Source: DASVEG01 sp035540495 (GTDB lineage: Bacteria; Actinomycetota; Acidimicrobiia; Acidimicrobiales; CADCTF01). From it: a stretch of 64,000 nt of DNA. A model generated the notes under the pieces. It searched no databases. It saw only the letters and a list, made by a program, of their open reading frames with translations, and had not been told where the DNA came from. Both the position numbers and the translations under genes were made by a program. The stretch lies in assembly GCA_035540495.1 (NCBI GenBank), contig DATLGL010000017.1, positions 1 through 64,000 of the forward strand. Direction: 5' to 3'. Positions 39,704-48,566 of the stretch are shown here, one piece after another; position 1 is the stretch's first letter; the number at the start of each line of letters is the position of its first letter.

Positions 39704-41656
39704 CTAGGGGCTCGACGTGGTCGACGACGCCGTCGTCGTCGACGTGCTGGCGACGAACCTGCCGAGGCGGACCGTCACCGTCGAACCGGGCTCGGCCTTG
39801 GTGCCGCCGCTCGGGGTCTGCGCGACCACCTTGCCGTCCTGGTCGGGGTTCGCAGGCGCAGCCTGGCCCTCGCGGTAGACGAGTCCGGCGCCCTCGATCG
39901 CAGCCTTGGCCTCGGCCGCGGTCATGCCGAGGACGTTCGGCACCGTCGCCTGCTCGGGCCCCGTCGAGACGAACATGCGAACGGTCGAGCCCTCCGCCAG
40001 CTTCTCGCCCGCCGCCGGCTCCGTCCGGATGACCTTGCCCGCATCGACCTGGTTCGACGGCTCGTTCACCCGCTGGACCTTGAACCCGGCGCCGGCGAGC
40101 TCGGCCGTCGCGTCGACGATCTCCTTGTTGGTGACGTCGGGCACCGTGTTCTGGGCCTTGCCGGTGCTGACGACGAGCGTCACGTCGGAGCCCTTGTTCA
40201 CCTCGGTGTTGGCCGCCGGGGTCTGGCTGATGACCTGATCCTCGGGCACCTTGGCGTCGGTGCGCTCCTCGATCTTCGGGTTGAGGCCCAGCGCCTCGAG
40301 GAGGGCGACCACGTCGTCGACGTTCTTGCCGACGGCTGCCGGCACCTTCACCTTCTCCGGCGCGGCGGCGACGGTGATCCTCACCTGCGCACCCTCGTCG
40401 ACGGGCGCCCCGGCTGCCGGATCCTGGGCGATGACCCGCCCGTGCTGTGCGGCGTCCTGGGTGACCTCGGTCTCCTGCGCGACCTTCAGTCCCTCGTCTT
40501 CCAGCTCACGCACCGCGTCTTCCGCGAGCTTGCCGATGACGGAGGGCATCGTCACCCGGTCGGCACCGGAGTTGCCGAACAGACCGGCCTCACGACCGAA
40601 CAGGTAGAGCAACGCGCCGAGCACGGCGAGCATCACGACGAGGAGGACGAGGAACGGGCCGACGCCCCGCTTCTGCGGCGGGGGCGGGCCGGGGCGTGAG
40701 GCCACACCGGCGGGCCCCCCGACCATGGTGCGGTCGACCATCTGCGTCCGGTCGACAGCCGGCGCGGCGACGGTGGCGTCGCTGTAGGCGGGCACCGCGA
40801 CGGTCGGGTTGGCCAGCACCGCGCGTCCCTGCCGGAAGCGCAGCAGGTCCTGGCGCATCTCCTCCGCGGTCGCGTAGCGGTCGTTCGGGTTCTTCGCCAT
40901 CGCTTGGAGGACGATCGACTCGAGCTGGGCCGGGACGTCGGCGTTCGCCTGCCGGGGCGGAACCGGCTGCTCGCGGACGTGCTTGTACGCGATGGCCATC
41001 GGGTTGTCGCCCTGGAACGGCGCGCGGCCGATCAGCATCTCGTAGACGACGACACCGAGGCTGTAGATGTCGCTGCGGGCGTCGACGCGGTGACCCTGCG
41101 CCTGCTCCGGCGAGAAGTAGGTGGCGGTTCCCATGACCGATCCGGTCTGGGTCAGGTCCTGGTCGGTGTTGGCAGCGCGAGCGATCCCGAAGTCGGTGAC
41201 CTTGACAAGGCCCGTCTTCGAGACGAGCACGTTCCCGGGCTTGACGTCTCGGTGGACGACACCGCTCTGGTGCGCGTAGTTCAGCGCTGCGGCGACGTCG
41301 GCGCCGATGTCGGCGGCCCGCTCGGGCAGGAGCGGCCCCTCGCTGCGGATCAGCTGCCCCAGGGTGCGCCCCTCGATGTACTCCATGACGATGAAGTACG
41401 TGCCGTCCTCTTCGCCCCAGTCGTAGATCGAGACGATGTTGGGGTGGCTCAGGTTGGCCGCCGCTTGAGCCTCTCGCCGGAAGCGCTCGACGAAGCTGCG
41501 GTCGGTCGACAGCTCCCGGAACAGCACCTTGAGCGCGACCCTGCGGTCGAGCATGAGGTCGTGCGCGAGGTACACCTCCGCCATGCCGCCCCGCGCCAGG
41601 TGGCGCAAGATCTCGTAGCGCCCGCTGAAGACCTGCGATTCCGTCGGTTGCGACAT
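39704..41656 (-). CDS. pknB: Ser/Thr protein kinase with PASTA repeats (PknB)
   Basis: 650 residues. The kinase domain is about 10-270 (YEILRHLARGGMAEVYLAHD, the Lys in VALKVLF, HRDVKPGNVLV, DFGIARAANTDQDLTQTGSVMG activation loop in part). One transmembrane helix follows (GPFLVLLVVMLAVLGALLYL), then four PASTA repeats that bind muropeptides or lipid II. It should coordinate growth and wall synthesis by phosphorylating FHA proteins, CwlM and division proteins. It is the last gene of the fhaA-fhaB-pstP-rodA-pbpA-pknB minus-strand cluster. Confidence 0.97.
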   Translation of the reverse strand: MSQPTESQVFSGRYEILRHLARGGMAEVYLAHDLMLDRRVALKVLFRELSTDRSFVERFRREAQAAANLSHPNIVSIYDWGEEDGTYFIVMEYIEGRTLGQLIRSEGPLLPERAADIGADVAAALNYAHQSGVVHRDVKPGNVLVSKTGLVKVTDFGIARAANTDQDLTQTGSVMGTATYFSPEQAQGHRVDARSDIYSLGVVVYEMLIGRAPFQGDNPMAIAYKHVREQPVPPRQANADVPAQLESIVLQAMAKNPNDRYATAEEMRQDLLRFRQGRAVLANPTVAVPAYSDATVAAPAVDRTQMVDRTMVGGPAGVASRPGPPPPQKRGVGPFLVLLVVMLAVLGALLYLFGREAGLFGNSGADRVTMPSVIGKLAEDAVRELEDEGLKVAQETEVTQDAAQHGRVIAQDPAAGAPVDEGAQVRITVAAAPEKVKVPAAVGKNVDDVVALLEALGLNPKIEERTDAKVPEDQVISQTPAANTEVNKGSDVTLVVSTGKAQNTVPDVTNKEIVDATAELAGAGFKVQRVNEPSNQVDAGKVIRTEPAAGEKLAEGSTVRMFVSTGPEQATVPNVLGMTAAEAKAAIEGAGLVYREGQAAPANPDQDGKVVAQTPSGGTKAEPGSTVTVRLGRFVASTSTTTASSTTSSP

Positions 41657-41734
41657 GACCCTTCCAGGCTAGGCGGAGTGCTCCCTCAGACCGTGTCGGT
41701 GGCGAATGGGTTGCAGCTGGAGCGCGTCGGTGCG

Positions 41735-43180
41735 TCAGCCGACGCCAAGGGCGGCCCGGAGCACCGCCTGCGCGATCGGGGCGGCGACCCGTCCACCCGT
41801 CGCCTCGCTCAGGCCTTCCTGGCTCTCGACGATCACCGCCACGGCGACGCGCTTCTCGCCGACCTCGCCGAAGCCCATGAACCAGGCGTGCGCGTTGTCG
41901 CCCTGCGTCTGCGCGGTGCCGGTCTTGCCGCCGACGACCGCGCCGGGCACCTTCGCCCGCGTGCCCGTGCCGTTCTCCACCACGTTGATCATCAACTCGC
42001 GCAGCTGCCCCGCGGCCTCCGGCGACGTCGCCGTCTTCCACGGTCGGGGCTCGTAGCGGCGAACGACGTCGCCCTCGCTGTCGTGGACCTCGGCCATCAG
42101 GTGCGGCTGCATGATCACGCCGTTGTTCGCGATGCCCGCTGCCACGAGGGCCATCTGGAGAGGCGTCGATCGCACGTCCTGCTGTCCGATCGCCGAGTAC
42201 GCGAGGGCCGGCTCGTTGCGGTCGAAGGCGTCCGCGTTCGGGATCGCCGACGCGCGCACCGCGGTCAGGTCGAGCGGCGGGCGGCTGTCGAAGCCGAAGT
42301 CGCGAGCCTCGTCGACGAGCGCCTGGGCGCCCATGTCGATGCCCATCTGCCCGAAGCCGGTGTTGCACGACACCCGCAGGAGGTCGGGGAGGGTGCCGCC
42401 GCACGTGCCGCCGCCGAAGTTCGGCAGGTTGCGGTTGGTGCGCGGGAGGTCGAGCTCCTTGAGCGGGGGGTACGCCTTCGTCGCCAGCTCGGGCGCCCGT
42501 TCGAGCGCGGCGGCCGACGTGATGACCTTGAACGTCGAGCCGGGAGCGAATGTCTCCTGGTAGGCGCGGCCGAGGAGCGGCCGGGTGGGCGCCGCGTTCA
42601 ACAGCTGCCACGCCTCCTGGACGCCCTTCTGCGAGTGCTGCGACAGCGCGTTCGGGTCGTACGACGGGAAGCTCCACATCGCGAGGACGCTGCCGTTCGT
42701 CGCGTCGATCGCCACGACCGACCCTCGCTGCTGGCCCAGAGCGTCACGTGCGACCGTCTGCAGCTGCTTCGACACGGTGAGGAAGACGTCGCCGGTGATG
42801 GTGCGGTCGACGACGATGTCCTTCAGCGAGCCGATGCCGAGGTCGCGTCCTGCCAGCTCGTCGTTGTACCGCCGCTCGATGCCGGTGGCGCCGTAGGTGA
42901 ACGAGAAGAACCCGGTCAGGTGGGCGAAGAGCTCGCCCTCGGGGTACTCCCGAAGGCGCTCGAACTGGGAGTCGACGTCGATGCTCCTGGCGAGCACCGC
43001 CCCGTCGGCCGCCACGATCTGGCCCCGGGGACGGGAGAAGTCGCGCACGGCAGCGCGCGTGTTGCGGGGGTCGTTCGCGAGGCTGTCCCCCCGGTAGAGC
43101 TGCAGGTAGTTGAGTTGCAGGAACAGCGCGAGGAACAGCGCCATCAGCGCGATCCCGACCCGGCGGATCTGGCGGTTCAC
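41735..43180 (-). CDS. pbpA: penicillin-binding protein 2-type transpeptidase (PbpA)
   Basis: 481 residues. An N-terminal anchor (GIALMALFLALFLQLNYLQL) and dimerisation domain are followed by the transpeptidase motifs SxxK (PGSTFK), SxN (SCN in RVSCNTGFG) and KTG (GGKTGTAQ). It cross-links peptidoglycan as the class B partner of the SEDS polymerase RodA, whose gene end it overlaps (ATGA). It has the usual actinobacterial PbpA layout. Confidence 0.96.
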   Translation of the reverse strand: MNRQIRRVGIALMALFLALFLQLNYLQLYRGDSLANDPRNTRAAVRDFSRPRGQIVAADGAVLARSIDVDSQFERLREYPEGELFAHLTGFFSFTYGATGIERRYNDELAGRDLGIGSLKDIVVDRTITGDVFLTVSKQLQTVARDALGQQRGSVVAIDATNGSVLAMWSFPSYDPNALSQHSQKGVQEAWQLLNAAPTRPLLGRAYQETFAPGSTFKVITSAAALERAPELATKAYPPLKELDLPRTNRNLPNFGGGTCGGTLPDLLRVSCNTGFGQMGIDMGAQALVDEARDFGFDSRPPLDLTAVRASAIPNADAFDRNEPALAYSAIGQQDVRSTPLQMALVAAGIANNGVIMQPHLMAEVHDSEGDVVRRYEPRPWKTATSPEAAGQLRELMINVVENGTGTRAKVPGAVVGGKTGTAQTQGDNAHAWFMGFGEVGEKRVAVAVIVESQEGLSEATGGRVAAPIAQAVLRAALGVG

Positions 43181-44505
43181 GCGGTCACCTTCGGCACCGT
43201 TCCGGCGACGGTCTCGTCACTGGATGCGCCGCGCTCGGCGGTGTCACTCGAGACGCGCAGCAGGAGTGCGAGCAGGACGTAGTTGGCGACCAGCGACGAT
43301 CCGCCGTACGACACGAACGGCAGGGTGATGCCGGTGAGCGGCACGAGTCGGGTGACGCCTCCGAGGATGATGAACGTCTGCACCGCGAGGATCACGGTCA
43401 GGCCGCAGGCGAGCAGCTTCTCGAAGTCGTTCGTCGCCTGTATCGCGATGCGCAGCCCGGCGCCGACCATCAGGAGGAAGGCGGTGATCACGGCCGTGGT
43501 CCCGACGAGGCCGAGCTCCTCACCGATGGCCGCGAAGATGAAGTCGGTGGTGACCGCCGGGATGCGCGTCGGGCTGCCGAGGCTGATCCCGCGGCCTGCG
43601 ACGCCGCCGCTGCCGAAGGCGAAGAGCGACTGGACGAGCTGGAAGCCGCGGCCGCCCGCGTCCTCGAACGGATCGAGCCAGATCGCCACCCGGGACTGGA
43701 CGTGGGCGAACGCGCTGTACGCGATCACTGCGCCGGCCATGAACAGGATCAGGCCCATCCCGAGGTAGACGCCGCGGCTCGTGGCAACCCAGAGCATCGT
43801 GACGAACAGGGCGAAGAAGAGCAGCGACGATCCGAGGTCCTTCTCGAAGATCATGACGACGAGCGAGAACCCCCACGCGCCGAGCACCGGCCCGAGGAAC
43901 TTCGGGTCGGGCAGCCCGACGGGCCCCAGGCGACGGGTGAACGTCTGGAGGAGCTCGCGCTTCTCGACGAGGTACCCGGCGAAGAAGATCGCCAGCGCCA
44001 CCTTGGCCAGCTCACCCGGCTGGAACCCGACAGGACCGACACGGATCCAGATCCGTGACCCGTTGATGTTGCGCCCGATGCCGGGCAACAGGGGCATGAG
44101 CAACAGGCCGATCCCGACGAAAGCGAGGGTGTAGCGGTAGCGCTCCAGGTCGCGAGCGCGTCGCACCACGACGAGGGTGCCCACGAACGCCAGCACACCG
44201 ACGGCCGTCCACACCGCCTGCAGGCCGGCCTTGTCCTGGTCGAGGCGTGCGATGAAGACGTACCCGATGCCGTTGAGCAGCCCCGCGATGGGCAGCAGCA
44301 CGCCGTCGGAGTTGCGAGCGAGCCTCCGCATGGCGACGTGCGCGACGCCGAGCAGACCGAGGATCACGAGCAGGAACGGGACGAGGTTCGCGGGGAGGCT
44401 GGCCGACTTGCCGAGGCTCGCGAGCGTGTAACCGCCTGCGGTGACGAGGGCGGCCAGCACGATGAGCCCGAGCTCGGTCGTGCGCCGCGAGGCAGCCGCG
44501 ATCAC
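43177..44505 (-). CDS. rodA: SEDS peptidoglycan glycosyltransferase (RodA/FtsW)
   Basis: 442 residues from the GTG at 44505, which overlaps the pstP stop. About ten to twelve transmembrane helices are visible. SEDS signatures are GRNINGSRIWIRVGPVGFQPGELAKVA in part, and LPFVSYGGSSLVANY near the C-terminus. With PbpA it polymerises glycan strands for elongation. It sits between pstP and pbpA, as in Mycobacterium. Confidence 0.95.
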   Translation of the reverse strand: MIAAASRRTTELGLIVLAALVTAGGYTLASLGKSASLPANLVPFLLVILGLLGVAHVAMRRLARNSDGVLLPIAGLLNGIGYVFIARLDQDKAGLQAVWTAVGVLAFVGTLVVVRRARDLERYRYTLAFVGIGLLLMPLLPGIGRNINGSRIWIRVGPVGFQPGELAKVALAIFFAGYLVEKRELLQTFTRRLGPVGLPDPKFLGPVLGAWGFSLVVMIFEKDLGSSLLFFALFVTMLWVATSRGVYLGMGLILFMAGAVIAYSAFAHVQSRVAIWLDPFEDAGGRGFQLVQSLFAFGSGGVAGRGISLGSPTRIPAVTTDFIFAAIGEELGLVGTTAVITAFLLMVGAGLRIAIQATNDFEKLLACGLTVILAVQTFIILGGVTRLVPLTGITLPFVSYGGSSLVANYVLLALLLRVSSDTAERGASSDETVAGTVPKVTA

Positions 44506-45824
44506 GGGCCGGCGGTCGTGGTGGTGGCTGCCGAGGGGTCGGCCGGTGCCACCGACGTCGTCGGCGACGGCGTCAGCACGCCGGCATCGCGCCGCAGGTT
44601 CCGGACGTACCGCTGCGCGTCCTCCAACGACCCGACGGTGTGGCCTTCGGCGACGTCGTCGGCCCGCGCGGGCGGCACCGCGGCCTCGGTGAGGTCGGTG
44701 GTCTCGACCACCTCTGGCTGGATGAACAGCAGACCACCGGGGCGGCCCTTGAAGATCGCGACCCGGCCGTCGTCGAGGCCGACGAAGTAGCTGTTCGTGG
44801 CGTACCACCAGACCGCGCCCGCGCTCGCTCCGAGGACGGCGAGGAGCACGAGCACGAACAGCGCGACTCGAAACGTGAATCGCCGGCTGGGGAGGTCGGC
44901 GTCGTCGCCGAAGGTCCGGTTGCCGTTCTCCCACGGCGCAGGTCCGTCGTCGTCCTCGCCCCGCGCGAGCCGGCGCAGCTCGGCGTTTCGCTCTTCCGCC
45001 GTCATGAGACCACGGCGGCTCGCATCGGCGTTGCCCGACGGCGTCGACGTGCGACGGTCTCCTGCCGCGGCGAGTGCGGCCGACGCCGTGCGGCTCCGGT
45101 CGTCGTCACCCAGGACGTCGACCACCACCACCGTGACGTTGTCGCGTCCACCGTGCTGGTTCGCCTGCTCGACGAGCCGGCGAGCGGTCTCGTCCGGGTC
45201 GGCGACCGATCGCAGGATGCTCGCGATCTGGTCGTCGCTCAGCTCGTCGGTGAGACCGTCGCTGCACAGCAGGAGCCGGTCGCCTGCGTACGGCACCAGC
45301 GTCTGCATGTCGGGCGCGTGCTCGCCGCTCGGACCGAGTACCCGGGTGATGATGTGGCGGCGAGGGTCGACCGCCGCCTCCTCCTCCGACAGCTGGCCCG
45401 CCCGCTTGAGGTCTTCGGGCACCGTGTGGTCGTCGGTGAGCTGGCTGAGCTCCCCGTCGCGGAGCAGGTAGATCCGCGAGTCGCCGATGTGCGCGACCGC
45501 GAACACCTCGCCATCGGGGGAGTCGACGAGTGCCACGGCGCTGAGGGTCGTCCCCATCTGGCGCAGGTCGGGATCGCTCTGCGATCGCTGCTGCACCGCT
45601 CGGCCGGCCTGGAGCACGGCGTCTTCGAGCCCTTCCGCCGTCGGGTCGTCACCGAAGACCTTGCGAAGGACCTCGATCGCGGTCGACGAGGCGACCTCGC
45701 CTCCGGCGTAGCCACCCATGCCGTCGGCGACGGCGAACAAGCGGTCACCGGCGAACGGTGTGTCGTCGTTCTTCTGCCGGCGTCGGCCGGTGTCGGAGTG
45801 CGCGGCTGCGCGGACGACGGTCAT
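44502..45824 (-). CDS. pstP: PP2C-type Ser/Thr protein phosphatase (PstP)
   Basis: 440 residues. The PP2C domain is about 1-235 (VADGMGGYAGGEVAS, MGTTLSAVAL, AHIGDSRIYLLRDGEL, CSDGLTDELSD, GGRDNVTVVVV), with the metal-binding Asp residues present. A Ser/Thr/Asp linker, one transmembrane helix (VALFVLVLLAVLGASAGAVW) and a small extracytoplasmic domain follow. It reverses PknB phosphorylation. Its start overlaps the fhaB stop by 4 nt. Confidence 0.96.
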   Translation of the reverse strand: MTVVRAAAHSDTGRRRQKNDDTPFAGDRLFAVADGMGGYAGGEVASSTAIEVLRKVFGDDPTAEGLEDAVLQAGRAVQQRSQSDPDLRQMGTTLSAVALVDSPDGEVFAVAHIGDSRIYLLRDGELSQLTDDHTVPEDLKRAGQLSEEEAAVDPRRHIITRVLGPSGEHAPDMQTLVPYAGDRLLLCSDGLTDELSDDQIASILRSVADPDETARRLVEQANQHGGRDNVTVVVVDVLGDDDRSRTASAALAAAGDRRTSTPSGNADASRRGLMTAEERNAELRRLARGEDDDGPAPWENGNRTFGDDADLPSRRFTFRVALFVLVLLAVLGASAGAVWWYATNSYFVGLDDGRVAIFKGRPGGLLFIQPEVVETTDLTEAAVPPARADDVAEGHTVGSLEDAQRYVRNLRRDAGVLTPSPTTSVAPADPSAATTTTAGP

Positions 45825-46315
45825 CGGGCGACCTCGAGCACCGTGCGCCCGACCATCAGCCGGTCGCCGAGGCGCAGGGGCATGGGGCCGCTCACCTTCT
45901 CCTTGTTCTGCGTGCCCTTGCGGTTCACGTAGGTGCCGTTCGTCGATCCGAGGTCTTCGACGAACACCTGTCCGTCCTTGCGGAAGACGCGTGCGTGGAG
46001 CTGCGACGCGTACGTGTCGTCAACCTTGACCTGGCAACCCGCCGCGCGACCTACCGTCATCTCCTCCCCGAGGTCGTAGGTGTGCCCGCGCTGCTGGGCC
46101 GGCTCGACGACGCGCAGGCGGTTGGGCGTCCCCTTCGGCCCTGAGGTCACCGCGCGGCGATCACGAGGCGCGCCGCGCGCCGCGCTCCCTGCCGGAGCGG
46201 TCGCCACGCGAGGTGCGTTGACCTCGGCCCACACCGCCCGCAGGACGCGCAGGAAGAAGAGGTACAGCAACGCCATCAACAGGAACTTGAGGATCGTGAG
46301 GAGCGACTCGGGCAC
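45821..46315 (-). CDS. fhaB: FHA-domain protein FhaB (FipA-like)
   Basis: 164 residues. An N-terminal membrane helix (LTILKFLLMALLYLFFLRVL) and basic linker are followed by an FHA domain (TVGRAAGCQVKVDDTYASQL, LHARVFRK, EDLGSTNGTYVNRK) that binds phosphothreonine peptides. In Mycobacterium the homologue links PknA/PknB signalling to FtsZ and FtsQ. It is 12 nt downstream of fhaA. Confidence 0.93.
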   Translation of the reverse strand: MPESLLTILKFLLMALLYLFFLRVLRAVWAEVNAPRVATAPAGSAARGAPRDRRAVTSGPKGTPNRLRVVEPAQQRGHTYDLGEEMTVGRAAGCQVKVDDTYASQLHARVFRKDGQVFVEDLGSTNGTYVNRKGTQNKEKVSGPMPLRLGDRLMVGRTVLEVAR

Positions 46316-46327
46316 GGGTGGCTCTGG

Positions 46328-46984
46328 TTACTCCAACTCGAAGCGGAGGGTGTGGGCACCGATCTGGATCAGATCACCGTCTTCGAGCCGGCGGTCGGTG
46401 ACGCCGGCTCCGTTGACCTTGGTGCCGTTGAGGGAGTCGAGGTCGACGACGTGGAACCCGCCCTCGATGCGGCGCACCTCCGCGTGGTGGCGGCTGACCT
46501 CGTCTTCGGGCAGGACGATGTCGTTGTCGGGATACCGGCCGAGGCTGACCGGCTCGGGCCCGATGCGGACGCGGCTGCCATCGCCGAGGATGATCGACGC
46601 GGCAGGGCCTCCGTCCTCGCTCTCGGCCATCTCGGAGGCGACGAGGAACTCGCCCCGGCCGAGCGACTCGTCGACGACCATGTCGACCTCGACCGGCCCG
46701 ACGAGGCTGTAGCCCTCCTGCTTGGCGTGCTCACGGGCCAGGCCGGCGAGCTCGCCCTTCATCTGGTTGGCCATGCCGGCGAGCTGGTCGTTGTCGTCCT
46801 TGCTCAGGGCGACGGTGAACTTGTTCGGAGCGATGAGCCCGCGCACGCCGACGGTGCGCTGCACGTCCATCTCGCGAGTGATCCGGCGGCCGACCTCGAT
46901 CGGGGTCACGCCGCGCCGGAACGCCTTCGCGAAGACGCCCTCGACCAGCCGCTCGAGGCGACGCTCGAACTCCTGCAATGCCAT
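46328..46984 (-). CDS. fhaA: FHA-domain protein FhaA with DUF3662 domain
   Basis: 218 residues. The DUF3662 domain (MALQEFERRLERLVEGVFAK..., about 1-115) is joined by a short linker to a C-terminal FHA domain (VSLGRYPDNDIVLPEDEVSR, HHAEVRR, DLDSLNGTKVNG). It is much shorter than mycobacterial FhaA because the central low-complexity region is nearly absent. It is a phosphothreonine reader of the PknB pathway, proposed to act on the lipid II flippase. It is the first gene of the cluster. Confidence 0.94.
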   Translation of the reverse strand: MALQEFERRLERLVEGVFAKAFRRGVTPIEVGRRITREMDVQRTVGVRGLIAPNKFTVALSKDDNDQLAGMANQMKGELAGLAREHAKQEGYSLVGPVEVDMVVDESLGRGEFLVASEMAESEDGGPAASIILGDGSRVRIGPEPVSLGRYPDNDIVLPEDEVSRHHAEVRRIEGGFHVVDLDSLNGTKVNGAGVTDRRLEDGDLIQIGAHTLRFELE

Positions 46985-47007
46985 GGCGGCCGAAGCCTAC
47001 CCAGGGG

Positions 47008-48540
47008 TCAACCGCGCCGAACGGCGCTCGATCGCGGTCCGATACGATGGCGGCTCCTCACTCGGGCGAGTGGCGGAATAGGCAGACGCGCTGGCTTCAG
47101 GTGCCAGTGTCCGTAAGGACGTGGGGGTTCAAGTCCCCCCTCGCCCACCAGCAGGTTCTCGCAGGTCACGGCATACGCGCGAGCCTCGACCTTGGGCTCA
47201 AGGCCGGATGGCGCGGAGAGGCGGGCCCGCACGTCGTCGATGAAGCCCCGGATCTTGCTCGCTTCCTCCCAGCGGCGGACTTGGGCGCGGAGGTGCTCCA
47301 CGCGGTCGGCCTCGATGAGGCGCAGATGCGCTGAACGCATCGCCTCCTCCCAGTCCCTGCGCTCTCGCTCCAGCCGCTCGCGCTCTGCGGCAGCGCGTCG
47401 CTCCGCCTGCAGGTCGAGTTCGCCAGCTCGCTGCTCGAGGCGATCCAGCACCTGGCCGAGTCGATCCTCGAGCTGCCACCGCGCTCCGTCCGCGGCCAGC
47501 TTCCCGTCGCTCGAGTGTCCATGGCGAAGTACGAGTCGGCCTGTCGCGACGGAGTCCCACTTCGGCACGTGCGTCCACTCGTACCTCTGCGCGCGCGTCT
47601 CTTCCTCGGCCGTCGGGACGTGCGGCACGCGCCTCGTCTGCTCCGCCAGCGTCAGCTCGAAGCGCTGCCCGCCGATCGCGACGCACGCGCCGGCCGAACA
47701 CCCGCGGCTGCCGCCTGTCACCTCGACGCGGTGCCCTCGTCCCGTCGCTTCTCGAAGGATCGCGTGTCCGATGCGGAGCGCCCGGTTGAGGTTCTGCCTG
47801 GTCACACGTAGGTGAATGACACCAGGCCTGCGCATCGTGTCGACCCATCCATCAGGACCGGGGCGCGCGGCGTCGCGCGTCGCCGCGACGATCGGATGAA
47901 GTTGCCGGGGAAGGCGACGCGGCACCCGGATCGTCGCGACGGCCGGCCGCTCGGTCTCGGCAGCGAGCGGCACGAGTCGGATCACGAGATCGCCCCCATC
48001 ACGACCCGAGTGCTGGATCCGCTGACCGATGCTCGCGGCGACGTCTCGGCTCGCGTGGATCGCCCGCCTCCACCCCGCCCGCATGGCCGGGTTCGGATTG
48101 GCCACGCGGAGCACGCCGTCGCCCGCTTGCAGTGCTCCGACGAGGTCGTGTCCGCTGGGGATCACCGCACTCACTGGGCGAGGGTCCGGTCGATCCGCGC
48201 TTGCAGCGACGGCGTCCACCTGGTGCGTCCCGTCGACTCGTCCAAGGAGAGCGCGGCCTTCGTCGGTCAGCGACGCCGACCAGTAGTGCCGTGTGCTGGT
48301 CGTCGATACCAGCCGACGGGATCGCAAGGCGTAGACCGAGACCGCCAACCGTGAGTCGGCGGTCGTCAGCGGATCGGTCCCCTCGGCGATCCGCCGGAGC
48401 AGATTGAGCTGGTCTGGCGTCAGTGGCAGGGGCACTGGAGCGGCCTGGCGCGGCATTGGTGCCGGCGCCCCGAACACGCCGGAAGGGGGAGGGCTTTCAT
48501 GAGGGTCCAGGAACGTAGTGAGACCCTGGTGTATCCACAA
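47008..48540 (-). CDS. HTH/coiled-coil protein of unknown function; 3' end runs through tRNA-Leu
   Basis: Up to 510 residues. The N-terminal part resembles a winged helix (LTPDQLNLLRRIAEG, then ALRSRRLVSTTSTRHYWSAS and LTDEGRALL). The middle is mixed, and about residues 345-445 are a strong Arg/Glu coiled coil (LDLQAERRAAAERERLERER). The last 50 or so residues come from reading antisense across the tRNA (VGEGGLEPPRP...), so the original C-terminus was lost or altered on integration. The start is uncertain: TTG 48540, GTG 48477 or ATG 48456. It is divergent from the HTH-nucleotidyltransferase gene. No function is known. Confidence 0.55.
   Translation of the reverse strand: MWIHQGLTTFLDPHESPPPSGVFGAPAPMPRQAAPVPLPLTPDQLNLLRRIAEGTDPLTTADSRLAVSVYALRSRRLVSTTSTRHYWSASLTDEGRALLGRVDGTHQVDAVAASADRPDPRPVSAVIPSGHDLVGALQAGDGVLRVANPNPAMRAGWRRAIHASRDVAASIGQRIQHSGRDGGDLVIRLVPLAAETERPAVATIRVPRRLPRQLHPIVAATRDAARPGPDGWVDTMRRPGVIHLRVTRQNLNRALRIGHAILREATGRGHRVEVTGGSRGCSAGACVAIGGQRFELTLAEQTRRVPHVPTAEEETRAQRYEWTHVPKWDSVATGRLVLRHGHSSDGKLAADGARWQLEDRLGQVLDRLEQRAGELDLQAERRAAAERERLERERRDWEEAMRSAHLRLIEADRVEHLRAQVRRWEEASKIRGFIDDVRARLSAPSGLEPKVEARAYAVTCENLLVGEGGLEPPRPYGHWHLKPARLPIPPLARVRSRHRIGPRSSAVRRG
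47064..47150 (+). tRNA. tRNA-Leu (CAG)
   Basis: 87 nt with a long variable arm. Acceptor is GGGCGAG/CTCGCCC, anticodon stem CTGGC/GCCAG with loop TTCAGGT (anticodon CAG), variable arm TGTCCGTAAGGACG, T-loop GTTCAAGTC, discriminator A and encoded CCA (47148-47150). TACGAT at 47043-47048 may be its -10. Its 3' end (47127-47148) recurs at 52379-52400, marking an integration site. Confidence 0.97.
47127..47148. repeat. attL-type direct repeat in tRNA-Leu
   Basis: 22 bp identical to 52379-52400. It begins GTTCAAGTC and ends TCGCCCAC, covering the T-loop 3' half, the acceptor strand, the discriminator and one base of CCA. Identity stops exactly at both edges. Confidence 0.9.
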
Positions 48541-48566
48541 ATCGAGAAGTACTGTTCAGTTTGTGG
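48535..48566. promoter_or_regulatory. divergent promoter/operator of the island
   Basis: CCACAAA (48535-48541) and TTTGTGG (48560-48566) form a perfect 7-bp inverted repeat with an 18-nt centre. TACTGT (48550-48555) lies between the arms, 7 nt before the GTG at 48563, so that gene is probably leaderless. A repressor bound here would cover both starts. Confidence 0.5.

Noticed and set aside
40590..42677. 695-residue minus-strand frame across pknB and pbpA
   Set aside because: It is out of frame with two well-supported genes and Arg/Pro/Ala-rich; a shadow.
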